A stretch of DNA of 64,000 nt from Tautonia rosea (GCF_012958305.1 NZ_JABBYO010000006.1:186001-250000), one strand, 5' to 3'. Shown: positions 26,368 to 35,615, numbered from the stretch's first letter. Notes: a model not told the origin generated them from the letters alone. Numbers and translations: made by a program.

Positions 26368-29300
26368 TCAATCCCCTCCTGCGATCCGGGTCTGGTAGGT
26401 GTCGAGATATTCCTGATAAACCGGATCTCTCGGACGCTCCACGCCCTCCGCAAAGGGATACGACGGCATCCCCTTCCAGGGCAAGGGTCCGACCGTATCG
26501 CTTCCACCCGTGAATGGGTCAGCATCCTTGCAGTAGCCGTACGAGCGAAGGACATAGCTCCGCGTCCACCCTTCCGGCAAAGGAGGGGCCGTCGCGTCGA
26601 ACTCGACCCGGACCTCATCTCCTGGGCCGACCAGGCAGAGCAGGTCGTCATCCGCCGTCAGCAAGTCGACCACATTGCCGAACCGCGTCAGCAGACCGGC
26701 GAAGGGTGCGAGCGGCGCGGGGTCGACATAGTCGTAATCGTAGAGCAAGGGCAGCCGCCCATCGGGCGAGACCTCTCGGGTGTACCCCCTTGGGCCGAGC
26801 TTTGCCCGAGCCACCGGAAGCGACGAAACGCGCAGTTGCTCCTCTGCCTCGGGATCACGCAGGGCGATGAAGGCCTGATCCCAGTAGCATTCCATGTTGG
26901 TTCGAATTCGCAAGACGCAGCGATCGCCAAGCAGCTTGCCCGTCAGGTCGAGCGTCGTCATCCGGGGCAATCCGGCGGGATATCCGGGGTCAGGCTCGAT
27001 CACCTCCCAGATCCCATCTTCCCGGAGCCGCTCCAGAACCGGCGGTTGCAGATCGACCCCGGCCGTTGAGGCTGCGTAGTTCGTCTGGGAGTACGGGTAC
27101 TCGACCCAGCCGTTCATGCAAAGCACCAGACGATCTTCCGGCCCGAACCCGGAAAGCCGGTCGCCGAAGTCGAGCACCACGCCGTGATCCTCGGCATAGC
27201 CGATCCACCGGATATGTCGCTTGAACGTATCGACCGTCCGTCGGTCCTTGGCCGCGAGCAGCTCCCTCACGTCGTTCCCGTCCAGGTCCGAAGCCGACTC
27301 GGGGGCAATCGTCTCCCGCCAGGCGTACAGGTCGCCACTCGGCCGATTCCCGCCAGGAGCGAACCGTTCGTCAGGATGCGCCTCGACCCCCGGAGGCCGA
27401 TCAACCACATCGAGCATCAGGTGATCGAGATACGCGACCTCGTCCATCGGCTCGGAGATCGAGATCCGATAAACGCCCCCCTGCTCCGCCAACTGCTCAT
27501 CGGTGATGTGGACCATCTCGTCCCGGTCGGGTTGGCTGTAGACTCCGGGCGCGACCAGGTAGCCCATCCCTCCACCGCCGAGAATGTCGCCGATGCAAAC
27601 GAACCGCTCCCCGTTCCACGTGAAAAGCACCGGGCAACTGCCGGTCTTTCGGTTCTTCTCAGCCAGGGTGATCGTCACGTCGGCCGCCTGATTCAGTTCG
27701 GTCTGCATCACGCCGTCGGGCCATCGCAGGCGGATCAAGGGAACCAGGTCCGCATCTCCCAACCCGAGAACGACCGGAGCAATCGACTGTCCCGTGCCCG
27801 ACTCGGTCGTCGTGTGGTGGTAATGGACCGACAGATTCGCACCTTCCAGCGACAAGGCCGTTCCCAGACCATGCGGGTTCGTCCGCATCAGCTCCGGGTA
27901 AATGTTCCATCGCCCGGCGAGGTCGAGCCCCAGCCAGCGGTTCCCATTCCCCTGGTTGCCGGCGATGATCGGGGACAATCCATCCCGTACGAGGAACAAA
28001 TCGGGCAGCGGAGCATCGTCGCTCAGGTTGACGTACACGCCACCCAGGAGTTCGGCCGACCCTTCCTCGCCGGCTGGCATCGAGAGCAAGGGTCGGGTCG
28101 TCAAGCGATCCCCTTCGTTCCGAGACCAGGTCGGCATGTCGCGCTCGATCGAGGTCGCGATCAGGTCTGGCAAGCCATCCAGGTCCAGGTCGGCCACGGT
28201 GGCCGCTCGCCAGCCTTCGCCGTTGATCGGGAACGGTTCGAATGAGAGTTCGAGCGTTTCCCCCCTGCCCTCCGTTGCGTTCCGCCAGGCAATGGTTTGA
28301 CCATTCGCCCCGGTCGCAACCAGGTCCGGGCGGCCATCCTGATCAAGGTCAGTCACCAGAAGCCCGCTCAATTGCCGGGGCATCGTGTCCACGATGAGAT
28401 CCACGGCATGGAACTGGCCAAGCCGATCGTTCAGAATGACCCGGAGTGGTTCTCCATCGGCGGCGAGGACCAAATCCAGATCCCGGTCCCCCTCAACATC
28501 CAGCGCCGCCACACTCACATGCGGCACCTCGGCATCCTGCAAGGCCACCGCATCGCTCCATTCCGAGAAGGCGATTTCCAGGCCGGCCACCGCGTTCGCC
28601 TTCGGCCCTTCCACGGCGAGCGGAGCAAACGAGAGCGGCGTCCCCGTCTCCTGCGGGACCGGCTGGCCGTCGTTCCGGTAGGCAACGGTGAAGGATCCGC
28701 TCACCTCTCCTTCGGTGAATGCCCTGTCGGCGTCCGAGGCATCGCAGTAATTCACGACGAACAGATCCAGGTCGCCGTCCATGTCGAGGTCAAGCCATCG
28801 GGCCGTCAGGCTTACGGCGTCGCCCCCATCGGTTCCGGTCGCATCGGTCAGGTCCTCGAACCGCCCTGCTCCGGTGTTCCGAAGCAAGTGGTTCGGACCG
28901 ACGCCGGTCAGGTAGAGATCCGGGAAGAAGTCGGCGTCGAAGTCAGCCACCGCCACGCCGAGGCTGGCACGATCGGTCGGGATGCCGAAGGCGTCCGACA
29001 CGTCCTCGAACTTCCCACCGCCGAGGTTTCTGAGCAAGGCATCTCGGACCCCGTCCGGCCCGGCCACCGCGGCCGTCACATAGAGGTCGATCTTGCCGTC
29101 CCGGTCCACGTCAAGCGCGGCGACCCCGGCTCCGAACCTTGCCCGAGCCCGACCAACCACCGCAAGCGAGTCGGTGAAATCGTCGGCCGAGGCCCAACGG
29201 TGGCCATCGGGCAAGACCACATCCGCAAGCTCAAAGGCCCCGAATTCCGGCGGGGTTTCCGAGTCGGGAGAGGGTCTCCGAGACGGCGGGCCGACGACAT

Positions 29301-30102
29301 CAGCGTATTGCCCCATTTCGCCGTAGACCTTGGCCGCCGTGTCGCCGATGCCCGGAGGCGGCTCGCTCCGCTGAGGATCGAGCCGATTCTTCATCTCGGT
29401 CAGACGGTCATAATCGTCGCGTCGGCCAAGGCGGATGTAGGCCCGTGAGAGGTTGTAAAGCGCCGGCACAAGATACGGGTTGATCGCCAGCGCTCGCTCC
29501 AATGGTTCGACCAGCTTCTCGGGATCATACAGGGCGGCCCGCTCCTGGCCCGAGTCGTCCGGCATGGTGACCGCCGACCAGTAGAGGGCGTGCGCGTCGT
29601 TCGGATCTCCCTCCACGACAGCCGAGAACTCCTCGTGCGCCTCCTGCCAGCGGCCGACCTGTTCGAGGATGATCCCCTTGCAGTAGTGTGCATGAAGGTT
29701 GCCCGGATCTTCGGCGAGCACCGAGTCGAGCAACCCGATCGCCTCGTCGAACCGGCTCTGCCCCCCTTCCGTGGAGGAATCGCCACCGTTCTCCTCGGCA
29801 ATCGCCTCACCGGTCTGGTTCAAGAGTGCGATGGCCAAATTGATCTTGCCCGGTTGCCAGTCTGGAGCGTCACGGCGGACCTCCCGGAACCGCTCTGCGG
29901 CGTCGGCGTACTCGTACCGTTCCATGTGCCCGAGCCCGGCGTAATGGGCGTCGAGCACCGCCTCGACCGAGGACGGCGGAATGCCCTCAATGACCACGTT
30001 AGCCTCGGGAGCTTGCCCCCGAAACCAGCCGCAGCCGGAAAGACCAAGTGTCGCCAGCAGCACGACCGCCAGGGTCGATCGATCGCGGATCGCATACCGC
30101 AT
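26368..30102 (-). CDS. Large lipoprotein with TPR, FG-GAP repeats and ASPIC/UnbV (CRTAC1-like) domain
   Basis: A 1244-residue protein. It starts with a lipoprotein signal (lipobox LSGC, Cys24). Next come TPR-like repeats (about 45-235: ERYEYADAAERFREV, NLHAHYCKGIILEQ), then seven or more FG-GAP/VCBS blocks with D-x-D-x-D-G calcium-like sites (ALDVDRDGKIDLYV, DFDADFFPDLYLTG, DLDQDGRPDLVATG), forming a beta-propeller. An ASPIC/UnbV module follows (about 755-840, RLRWPDGVMQTE). The last 400 residues form another beta-rich domain with unclear family. Such CRTAC1-like proteins are numerous in Planctomycetes and thought to bind ligands at the cell surface. The ATG at 30102 has GGAG 10 bases upstream. 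Confidence 0.88.
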   Translation of the reverse strand: MRYAIRDRSTLAVVLLATLGLSGCGWFRGQAPEANVVIEGIPPSSVEAVLDAHYAGLGHMERYEYADAAERFREVRRDAPDWQPGKINLAIALLNQTGEAIAEENGGDSSTEGGQSRFDEAIGLLDSVLAEDPGNLHAHYCKGIILEQVGRWQEAHEEFSAVVEGDPNDAHALYWSAVTMPDDSGQERAALYDPEKLVEPLERALAINPYLVPALYNLSRAYIRLGRRDDYDRLTEMKNRLDPQRSEPPPGIGDTAAKVYGEMGQYADVVGPPSRRPSPDSETPPEFGAFELADVVLPDGHRWASADDFTDSLAVVGRARARFGAGVAALDVDRDGKIDLYVTAAVAGPDGVRDALLRNLGGGKFEDVSDAFGIPTDRASLGVAVADFDADFFPDLYLTGVGPNHLLRNTGAGRFEDLTDATGTDGGDAVSLTARWLDLDMDGDLDLFVVNYCDASDADRAFTEGEVSGSFTVAYRNDGQPVPQETGTPLSFAPLAVEGPKANAVAGLEIAFSEWSDAVALQDAEVPHVSVAALDVEGDRDLDLVLAADGEPLRVILNDRLGQFHAVDLIVDTMPRQLSGLLVTDLDQDGRPDLVATGANGQTIAWRNATEGRGETLELSFEPFPINGEGWRAATVADLDLDGLPDLIATSIERDMPTWSRNEGDRLTTRPLLSMPAGEEGSAELLGGVYVNLSDDAPLPDLFLVRDGLSPIIAGNQGNGNRWLGLDLAGRWNIYPELMRTNPHGLGTALSLEGANLSVHYHHTTTESGTGQSIAPVVLGLGDADLVPLIRLRWPDGVMQTELNQAADVTITLAEKNRKTGSCPVLFTWNGERFVCIGDILGGGGMGYLVAPGVYSQPDRDEMVHITDEQLAEQGGVYRISISEPMDEVAYLDHLMLDVVDRPPGVEAHPDERFAPGGNRPSGDLYAWRETIAPESASDLDGNDVRELLAAKDRRTVDTFKRHIRWIGYAEDHGVVLDFGDRLSGFGPEDRLVLCMNGWVEYPYSQTNYAASTAGVDLQPPVLERLREDGIWEVIEPDPGYPAGLPRMTTLDLTGKLLGDRCVLRIRTNMECYWDQAFIALRDPEAEEQLRVSSLPVARAKLGPRGYTREVSPDGRLPLLYDYDYVDPAPLAPFAGLLTRFGNVVDLLTADDDLLCLVGPGDEVRVEFDATAPPLPEGWTRSYVLRSYGYCKDADPFTGGSDTVGPLPWKGMPSYPFAEGVERPRDPVYQEYLDTYQTRIAGGD

Positions 30103-30209
30103 CGCCACGAGACTCCGAGGTGAGAGGTCAGCGCAGAAGGACGGGCGGAGATCGCTCGGAAACCAAAAAAGTCGTCCCGTTCCCTGGACTACGACGCCTT
30201 CGTCTTGCG

Positions 30210-31148
30210 TCAGCTCCGACCGGGCGGGCGGTAGATCGGCCGGGAGTAGAGGTCAGTATACGCCTCGGTCCTCAGGTGGGACAGCAGCGCATGCCCCTGC
30301 CGTCGCTTCCGTTCCTCTCGCAAGACACCGAGGTCGATCGGCCCAACCACGATTTTCTCCCCCGACCCAGGATCGGCCTGCGAGAGAATTCGGCCGTCGA
30401 AGTCGACGATCATGCTCCCTCCCGGCCACGAGAACGGCGGATAGTTCTGGTACGAGGCTCCCTGGTTCGATGCCACCACGTACGCGAGATTTTCGACCGC
30501 CCTTGCCCGGTTGAACAACGTCCACCAGTCCATCGGCGGTGTCGCTCCCCAAGGGTCCATGTAGGCCGAGACGCGGATCAAGACCTCCGCCCCTCCCAGC
30601 GCAAGCGCCCGCAAGACCTCCGGAAAGAGCCAGTCGTAACAGATCGCTGCCCCTAGGCGCCCGATCTCCGTCTCGGCAACCGGGAACATCGGCTCATCGT
30701 AGCCAGGCAGGTCATGCGGGCTCGAATGGACCTCCCACGGCAGCCACGGGTTGACCTTCCGGTACTTCGACAGAATGCCGTCCGGACCAATCAGGCAGGT
30801 CGTGTTGAAGACTTTCCCCGGCCATTTCGGGTCTGATTCGAGGAACGTCCCCGTTTGGATGTAGATTCCGTGCTGCTTCGCCTTCGCCACGTAGCGGTCG
30901 GTTTGCTCGTTGGGAAGGGGCACCGCGAGGCGGTCGAGCAGCTCCCCCGCCGTCTCATAGATTGGCGCGGCATGAGCGAATTCGGGAAAAACGACCAGCC
31001 TGATGTTGAAGAACGGCCGGTATCCGATCACCGCCGCATCGACCATCCCCAGCAAGCGATCGACCCGATCGGGCAACTCGTCCCGGGTCCTCGGGCATGG
31101 GAGGTCAGTCTGACAGGCAGCGGCGTAGTAGCGCGAGGGTGCAGCCAT
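30210..31148 (-). CDS. Carbon-nitrogen hydrolase (nitrilase superfamily)
   Basis: A 312-residue amidase or nitrilase-like enzyme. The catalytic triad is seen: Glu in LVVFPEFAHAAP, Lys in KYRKVNPWLP, and Cys in AAICYDWLFPEV. The C-terminal YVVASNQGASYQNYPPFSWPGGSMIVDFDGRIL agrees with aliphatic amidase/N-carbamoylase members. The start at 31148 is the first ATG; a GTG at 31184 would add 12 residues, and no strong ribosome site distinguishes them. No signal peptide, so it is cytoplasmic. Substrate cannot be told. Neighbours on the same strand are a Ser/Thr kinase upstream and the FG-GAP lipoprotein downstream. Confidence 0.9.
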   Translation of the reverse strand: MAAPSRYYAAACQTDLPCPRTRDELPDRVDRLLGMVDAAVIGYRPFFNIRLVVFPEFAHAAPIYETAGELLDRLAVPLPNEQTDRYVAKAKQHGIYIQTGTFLESDPKWPGKVFNTTCLIGPDGILSKYRKVNPWLPWEVHSSPHDLPGYDEPMFPVAETEIGRLGAAICYDWLFPEVLRALALGGAEVLIRVSAYMDPWGATPPMDWWTLFNRARAVENLAYVVASNQGASYQNYPPFSWPGGSMIVDFDGRILSQADPGSGEKIVVGPIDLGVLREERKRRQGHALLSHLRTEAYTDLYSRPIYRPPGRS

Positions 31149-31273
31149 TGAGGTCGGTCTTTGCGTTCGAGACGGGCGGAACACCAGGGGGAAAACGGCT
31201 CAATCCGTACCCGAGGACCCGGCCGAGTTGGTCGGATCGATGGATGCACAGTCGGTCTGGTCGGACCCCACGA

Positions 31274-32800
31274 TCAACTCAGGTTCTCCCTGCCGGAACC
31301 CACGTCGCTGCCCGGCTCATCTCCGAACGGGTTCGGAGTGTTCCCTTGCAACGCCGGGTCCTGGGGATCGACCTGCGTTTCGGTCGGCCGGGGAGAGAAG
31401 CTCGGTCCCCTCGACCAGTCCATTCGGATCAGGCTGATGATCGCAAACCCGAGCAAGGCGATGACCAGGCCGACCAGTGCTCCTCCGATCGCCCAGGCCT
31501 TGACCGATGCCTCCTCGCCGTATGATCGCCGACCTCCTGCCAAAGGCATGGGAGCGATCACCTCGTCCTCGTCGTCCAGATCGCCGAAGGGGTCGAATGG
31601 CTCGACCGGCGCGGCAGCTCGACGCGCCGCCGGGCCGCGCCGGAGCGGCTCATTCGGCGTCGGCGAGGGAGCAGACGCACGTCGAGGGACCGGCTCGTCG
31701 TCCTCATCCTTCAGCAAGCTCGCCAGCTCGTCGAGCTTGAGCTCCGGTTCCCCGGCGGAACGGACCCTCTCGGGTTCTTCCGCTCGAGGAGCCTGGGGCC
31801 GCGGGGAGGGATCGGAAACCGGAGAGAAATCGCGGGTCGAGGGGGCCTCGATTGTCCGTACTCCGTCTCCCAGGTCGAAGTCGGCTGATTCGTCGTCATC
31901 GGCGATCAGAGCAAACTCAATGGAATCGCTGCTCGAACTCCCTTCGCTCAGGTCAAGAAAGTCGAGGTCGGCGATCAGCTCCTCATAGGAGTTGTAGCGA
32001 TCACCGCAACGCTTGGCCATCATCCGTTGAATGAACTTCGCCACGCTCCGGGGCACATCGGGCCTGAGCTGGCGGACGTCGGGAGGCGGATGGGTGGCAT
32101 GTCGGCGCAGCTTATCGGCGATGTGTCCCCCGGCGAAAGGCGGGAAGCCGGTCAGCAGGTAGTACAGGGTACAGCCGAGGGAATAGATGTCACTCTGTTC
32201 GTTGGCCGCTCGGCTGTCCCTCGCCTGCTCCGGAGACATGTAATCGACCGTCCCCACGGTCGTCCCGTGTCGGGTCACGCGCTCATCTTCCGACTCGCTT
32301 TGCAGGGCCAGTCCCAGGTCGATCAGCTTCACCTCCCCTTCCCGAGACAACAGGAGGTTCGCCGGCTTGATGTCCCGGTGAATCACCCCTTTACTGGCCG
32401 CATAGCGAAGCCCCTGCGCGGCTTCTCGAACCACCCGAAGCGCATCGACGACCGACATCGGCCCATGTTGCCGCACCAGATCGTGCAAATCCGATCCGTT
32501 GACGTATTCCAGCACCAGATAGTGCCGGCCCCCCTCGGCTCCTCGATCGTAGATTGAAACGATGTTCGGATGTTCCAGCGCCTCGGCACTCTGTGCCTCG
32601 CGCAAGAACCGCTGTAACAGAGTCGGATTTTTGGCCAAATAGCGCGGGAGGACCTTGAGTGCGACCTCGTAGCCGCTGCTGTCGTGAACGGCCCGGAACA
32701 CCGAACTCATCCCCCCCGAGCCGAGCGGCTCGACGAGTCGATAGCTGCCCAACCTCGTGACAGGATGGGTCGACGACTGCGTGGGGATTGGCTCATCCAT
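31274..32800 (-). CDS. Membrane-anchored Ser/Thr protein kinase (Hanks type)
   Basis: A 508-residue kinase. The catalytic domain (about 18-275) has LGSGGMSSVFRAVH (Gly loop), the ATP lysine in VALKVL, catalytic HRDIKPANLL, and YMSPEQA. The metal-binding DFG is changed to DLG (LIDLGLA), a tolerated variant often seen in bacterial kinases. A disordered, acidic and Pro-rich linker follows (about 280-420), then one transmembrane helix (AIGGALVGLVIALLGFAIISLI, read here in part, near 440-462) and a short extracytoplasmic tail. No PASTA or other sensor domain is present, so the kinase probably receives its signal on the cytoplasmic side or through the tail. It lies alone with no visible phosphatase. 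Confidence 0.93.
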   Translation of the reverse strand: MDEPIPTQSSTHPVTRLGSYRLVEPLGSGGMSSVFRAVHDSSGYEVALKVLPRYLAKNPTLLQRFLREAQSAEALEHPNIVSIYDRGAEGGRHYLVLEYVNGSDLHDLVRQHGPMSVVDALRVVREAAQGLRYAASKGVIHRDIKPANLLLSREGEVKLIDLGLALQSESEDERVTRHGTTVGTVDYMSPEQARDSRAANEQSDIYSLGCTLYYLLTGFPPFAGGHIADKLRRHATHPPPDVRQLRPDVPRSVAKFIQRMMAKRCGDRYNSYEELIADLDFLDLSEGSSSSDSIEFALIADDDESADFDLGDGVRTIEAPSTRDFSPVSDPSPRPQAPRAEEPERVRSAGEPELKLDELASLLKDEDDEPVPRRASAPSPTPNEPLRRGPAARRAAAPVEPFDPFGDLDDEDEVIAPMPLAGGRRSYGEEASVKAWAIGGALVGLVIALLGFAIISLIRMDWSRGPSFSPRPTETQVDPQDPALQGNTPNPFGDEPGSDVGSGRENLS

Positions 32801-32947
32801 AAGGCCGCGGTCCCGTCCTCGATTGCGAGAAGTGGGGAGCAGACCTGCCCCGAAGCCTCAAGACGCGCGCGGCAAGAACGGCCGGTGTCGCCCTCACCAC
32901 CTCCTATTCTAGCGTTCGATCGTCACTCGGCAAACGTCCGGCCCCGA

Positions 32948-33745
32948 TCAAAGCCTTCTGAGATGAAGTCCTCCATCCACGTGGAGAACCTGCCCGGTCG
33001 AGAACTCGAAGGCCCCGGACGCCAGACTCGCGACCGCTCGGCCAACGTCTTCGGGGGTTCCCCAGCGCCGGATCGGACTGAGCCCCTCGGCAATCCGTCG
33101 TTCGTAAGTGTCCCGTACTCCGACGGTCATGTCGGTGGCGATGATTCCCGGCCGCACCTCGAAGACCCGGATCCCCTGCTCCGCTAGGCCGACGGCGAAG
33201 AGCTGAGCGACCATGCTCACACCGGCCTTTGAGACACAGTACTCCGCCCGGTTGGTGCTGGCAAAGCGACTCGAAACCGAGGTCACGAAAATGATCATCG
33301 GGGCAATCGGGCCGCCGAGATCCTTCCGATCGACCATGACCCGGGCGGCATATTGCGAGAGAAAAAACGGTCCGCGGAGGTTGATCCCGATCACCCGGTC
33401 CCAGCTTTCGGGGGTCGTCTCCAGTAGATCGGATCGTTGCAAGGGAGCCACCCCCGCATTGTTGACCAGCAGATCGACTCGACCGAAGACCTCAAGGGTC
33501 TCGTCGATCAACGCTCGACCTTGATCCAGGTCGGCCACATCGGCCTGTACCGCAAGCGTCGCGGGTGCCCCCAATCGCTCGGCTGATTGGCAGGTTGCCT
33601 TGGCCGAGGCGGCGTCCGATCGGTAGTTGACGACCACGGCGAACCCTTCGGCAGCCAGTGCCTCGACGATTCCTCGGCCTATGCCCCGGCTTCCACCGGT
33701 CACAACCGCCACGCGATGCTCGACCATCCCCATGAACCGGGCCAC
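32948..33745 (-). CDS. Short-chain dehydrogenase/reductase (3-ketoacyl reductase-like)
   Basis: A 265-residue NAD(P)H-dependent SDR. The cofactor motif TGGSRGIG, the NNAG strand, and the catalytic Ser in VTSVSSRF with Y-C-V-S-K (YxxxK) are all present. C-terminal GRAVASLASG...TGQVLHVDGGL fits FabG-like reductases. The GTG at 33745 has GGAGGG 6 bases upstream and is preferred over ATG codons at 33733 and 33727. A 13-residue insert around KDLGGPIAPM precedes the catalytic Ser. Substrate is unknown. It lies upstream of the tRNA-Arg pair, on the opposite strand. Confidence 0.92.
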   Translation of the reverse strand: MARFMGMVEHRVAVVTGGSRGIGRGIVEALAAEGFAVVVNYRSDAASAKATCQSAERLGAPATLAVQADVADLDQGRALIDETLEVFGRVDLLVNNAGVAPLQRSDLLETTPESWDRVIGINLRGPFFLSQYAARVMVDRKDLGGPIAPMIIFVTSVSSRFASTNRAEYCVSKAGVSMVAQLFAVGLAEQGIRVFEVRPGIIATDMTVGVRDTYERRIAEGLSPIRRWGTPEDVGRAVASLASGAFEFSTGQVLHVDGGLHLRRL

Positions 33746-33877
33746 AACCGGCCCTCCCTCGTGTGCTGCGGGCCATCTTCAGGGCGAGACAGCTTGCCAA
33801 GCATCCCGACCCCCGCAGCAACGGTCAAGAGCATCGCCTTTGTCGAACCTTGTTGCCTACAGATCGTGTCGGGTCCG

Positions 33878-33906
33878 TTGACAGCCGATCCTCGAAGCCG
33901 GAGAAT
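33878..33906 (+). promoter_or_regulatory. Promoter of the tRNA-Arg pair
   Basis: Perfect TTGACA at 33878, a 17-base spacer and GAGAAT (4 of 6). Start of transcription would be near 33913, 18 bases before the first tRNA. Confidence 0.65.
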
Positions 33907-33930
33907 TAGACTCAGAATGCAACTTCCCAT

Positions 33931-34004
33931 GCGCCCGTAGCTCAGGAGGATAGAGCGGCGGTTTCCTAAACCGCAGGCCGCAGGTTCGAATCCTGCCGGG
34001 CGTA
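33931..34004 (+). tRNA. tRNA-Arg (anticodon CCU)
   Basis: A 74-base cloverleaf: acceptor GCGCCCG pairs with CGGGCGT (a G-U pair at position 1-72), D arm GCTC/GAGC, anticodon stem GCGGT/ACCGC with loop TTCCTAA, and T arm GCAGG-TTCGAAT-CCTGC. Anticodon CCT reads AGG. CCA is not encoded. Confidence 0.95.
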
Positions 34005-34065
34005 CCTGATTCCCTCTCCCAAGCCGACGACTGCGATCATCGTTCCACTTCGCTCCCCGACGAGG

Positions 34066-34139
34066 GCGCCCGTAGCTCAGTTGGATAGAGCAGCGGTCTT
34101 CTAAACCGCTGGTCGCAGGTTCGAATCCTGCCGGGCGCG
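34066..34139 (+). tRNA. tRNA-Arg (anticodon UCU)
   Basis: A 74-base cloverleaf with a perfect acceptor stem GCGCCCG/CGGGCGC, anticodon loop CTTCTAA (anticodon TCT, reads AGA/AGG) and the same T arm as the tRNA-Arg 61 bases upstream. The two are clearly a duplicated, diverged pair and are probably on one transcript. Confidence 0.95.
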
Positions 34140-34482
34140 CTACCGTGACACTTCGATTTCGAGACGCCGACGAGAGCTGAACCGACACATCGAACCAACT
34201 CGGAAAACACCTTTTCCATACCCCAGACCTCAATCGTATCGTAAGGTCCTTAGTGAACGCGTCGATTGATCGGCAGATGCGGTTCCGCCGGCCACGATGT
34301 ATTCGTTCCACGTGGAACGGAATTCCTGGCCAGGCCGAGCAGGATCAGGACCTTCTCCGCCAGTCTTCCGACACCCTGCTCCCGCGACTCTCTCTCCGAG
34401 GATGCAGTCCCGAACGCTTCCGGACCGCCAGATCGCTCCGGAGCGCGGCGGCTTCTTGATCTGGAAGGACGACGCTTCCGTG
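34140..34482. other. Spacer with a perfect parS palindrome ahead of the sigma factor
   Basis: About 340 bases without a convincing gene. It holds a perfect parS-type palindrome at 34305-34318. An open frame continues upstream of the sigma factor start but its residues are not sigma-like. No strong promoter was found. Confidence 0.6.
34305..34318. promoter_or_regulatory. parS centromere site (perfect palindrome)
   Basis: GTTCCACGTGGAAC, a perfect 14-base palindrome (16 bases with the flanking C and G), identical to the GTTCCACGTGGAAC form of the bacterial parS bound by chromosomal ParB. It lies 8.5 kb before parA. Confidence 0.85.
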
Positions 34483-35205
34483 ATGTCCAGTGATGCGATC
34501 CCCGAGCGACTGACGGAATTGCCGACCGACTGGCACCTGGTCCGAACGGCCCACGAAGAAGGCCCGGAAGGTCGGGAAGCCATGCGGCATCTGATCGGTC
34601 GCTACCACGATGCCGTGGAACGCTACCTCCGCCTCAAGCTTCGCGATCCCAACCTCGCCGACGAGGTCCTTCAGGAGTTCTGGATCAAGCTCCTGAACCA
34701 TAAACTTGCCGGGGCCGACAACACCAAGGGCCGATTCCGAGACTACCTTCGCACCGTTCTCCATCGCCTGATCATTGACCACTTCCGAGGCCGGAAACTT
34801 CAGCCGCTGCCTCCTGGCGAGTTACCCGATCCGTCCATCCCCGACGGCGAGTTCGACCGCGTGTGGCGCGAGGCGGTCATCAAACGTGTCCTCGCTCGGC
34901 TCGACACCTACGAGGCCCAGAATCCCAAGAACCGCTACGCTCGTGTCCTGAACCTTCGGATCAAGAGCCCTCAGGCTTCGATCGAGGAACTGACCGAACA
35001 ACTCGCCCAGAGTAGCCGAGAGCACCTCAGTCCCGAAGCCTTTCGCAAGACCCTGCAACGGGCTCGGGAAAAATTTGTCGAATTGCTCGAATCCGAGTTG
35101 CGCGACGGAATTACCCACCCGTCTCAGGCCGATATCGAGGCCGAAATCTACGATCTGGGTCTGGGAGCGTTCTACCAGCGCTATCGCAAGAAAGAGGATC
35201 GCTAA
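34483..35205 (+). CDS. ECF-type RNA polymerase sigma factor
   Basis: A 240-residue sigma-70-like factor. Region 2 is seen in LIGRYHDAVERYLRLKLRD, ADEVLQEFWIKLL and FRDYLRTVLHRLIIDHFR; the region 4 part is longer and less usual, with EELTEQLAQSS...FRKTLQRAREKFVELL. The start ATG at 34483 is supported by where the sigma-like residues begin and by GGAAGGAC about 14 bases upstream. No anti-sigma gene is next to it. Planctomycetes carry many such extended ECF factors, often linked to Ser/Thr kinases. csrA follows 200 bases downstream on the same strand but has its own promoter candidate. Confidence 0.87.
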   Translation: MSSDAIPERLTELPTDWHLVRTAHEEGPEGREAMRHLIGRYHDAVERYLRLKLRDPNLADEVLQEFWIKLLNHKLAGADNTKGRFRDYLRTVLHRLIIDHFRGRKLQPLPPGELPDPSIPDGEFDRVWREAVIKRVLARLDTYEAQNPKNRYARVLNLRIKSPQASIEELTEQLAQSSREHLSPEAFRKTLQRAREKFVELLESELRDGITHPSQADIEAEIYDLGLGAFYQRYRKKEDR

Positions 35206-35237
35206 GCTTACGTCGTTGACCAGATCGGCGCAAATCC

Positions 35238-35266
35238 TTGACCTTTCCCTTCTCTCCATCTAGAGT
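35238..35266 (+). promoter_or_regulatory. Promoter of csrA
   Basis: TTGACC, a 17-base spacer and TAGAGT. Transcription from about 35273 would give a leader of about 136 bases, which contains a GTCCT/AGGAC hairpin ahead of the csrA ribosome site. Confidence 0.55.
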
Positions 35267-35408
35267 TTAACGGGTAGCTGGCACGGAGAGAGGGGTCGCT
35301 TTACGTCCTCTCCGGGCAGGACGCTCAGTCCTCGCCCGCGCCGTGGGCTCATCCCAACCCGGTCCATGATGACCTCCCATTGTTGCGGCACCAGAGTGAG
35401 GGTTGGCG

Positions 35409-35615
35409 ATGCTGGTCCTTTCCCGGAAAAAGAACGAGAGCATCATTATCAACGACCACATCGTTGTCACCGTGGTCGAAATCCGAGGCGACAAGGTCCG
35501 TCTGGGTATCGAAGCGCCCAAGGACATCTCGGTTCATCGCCGCGAAGTCTATGATGCCATCCACAATCAGGTCGAATCGAACTCGACGGCCGCGCGGCTC
35601 TACGAAGATGATTGA
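35409..35615 (+). CDS. csrA: Carbon storage regulator CsrA (RNA-binding)
   Basis: A 68-residue protein that starts MLVLSRKKNESIII, the canonical CsrA N-terminus. DKVRLGIEAPKDISVHRREVYDAI holds the beta strands and the R44-type Arg-Glu (HRREV) involved in binding GGA-loop RNA. CsrA dimers bind mRNA leaders and control translation and stability. The ATG at 35409 (GAGGG 7 bases upstream) is chosen over a TTG at 35403. The gene lies between a sigma factor gene and a convergent DJ-1/PfpI gene 26 bases away. No flagellar genes, its common neighbours, are in the window; FliW is not seen. Confidence 0.95.
   Translation: MLVLSRKKNESIIINDHIVVTVVEIRGDKVRLGIEAPKDISVHRREVYDAIHNQVESNSTAARLYEDD

Noticed and set aside
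32975-32990. Parts of a parS-like palindrome (CCACGTGG) near the SDR gene end
   Set aside because: Only the inner 8 bases match; four mismatches in the outer positions. Also coding.
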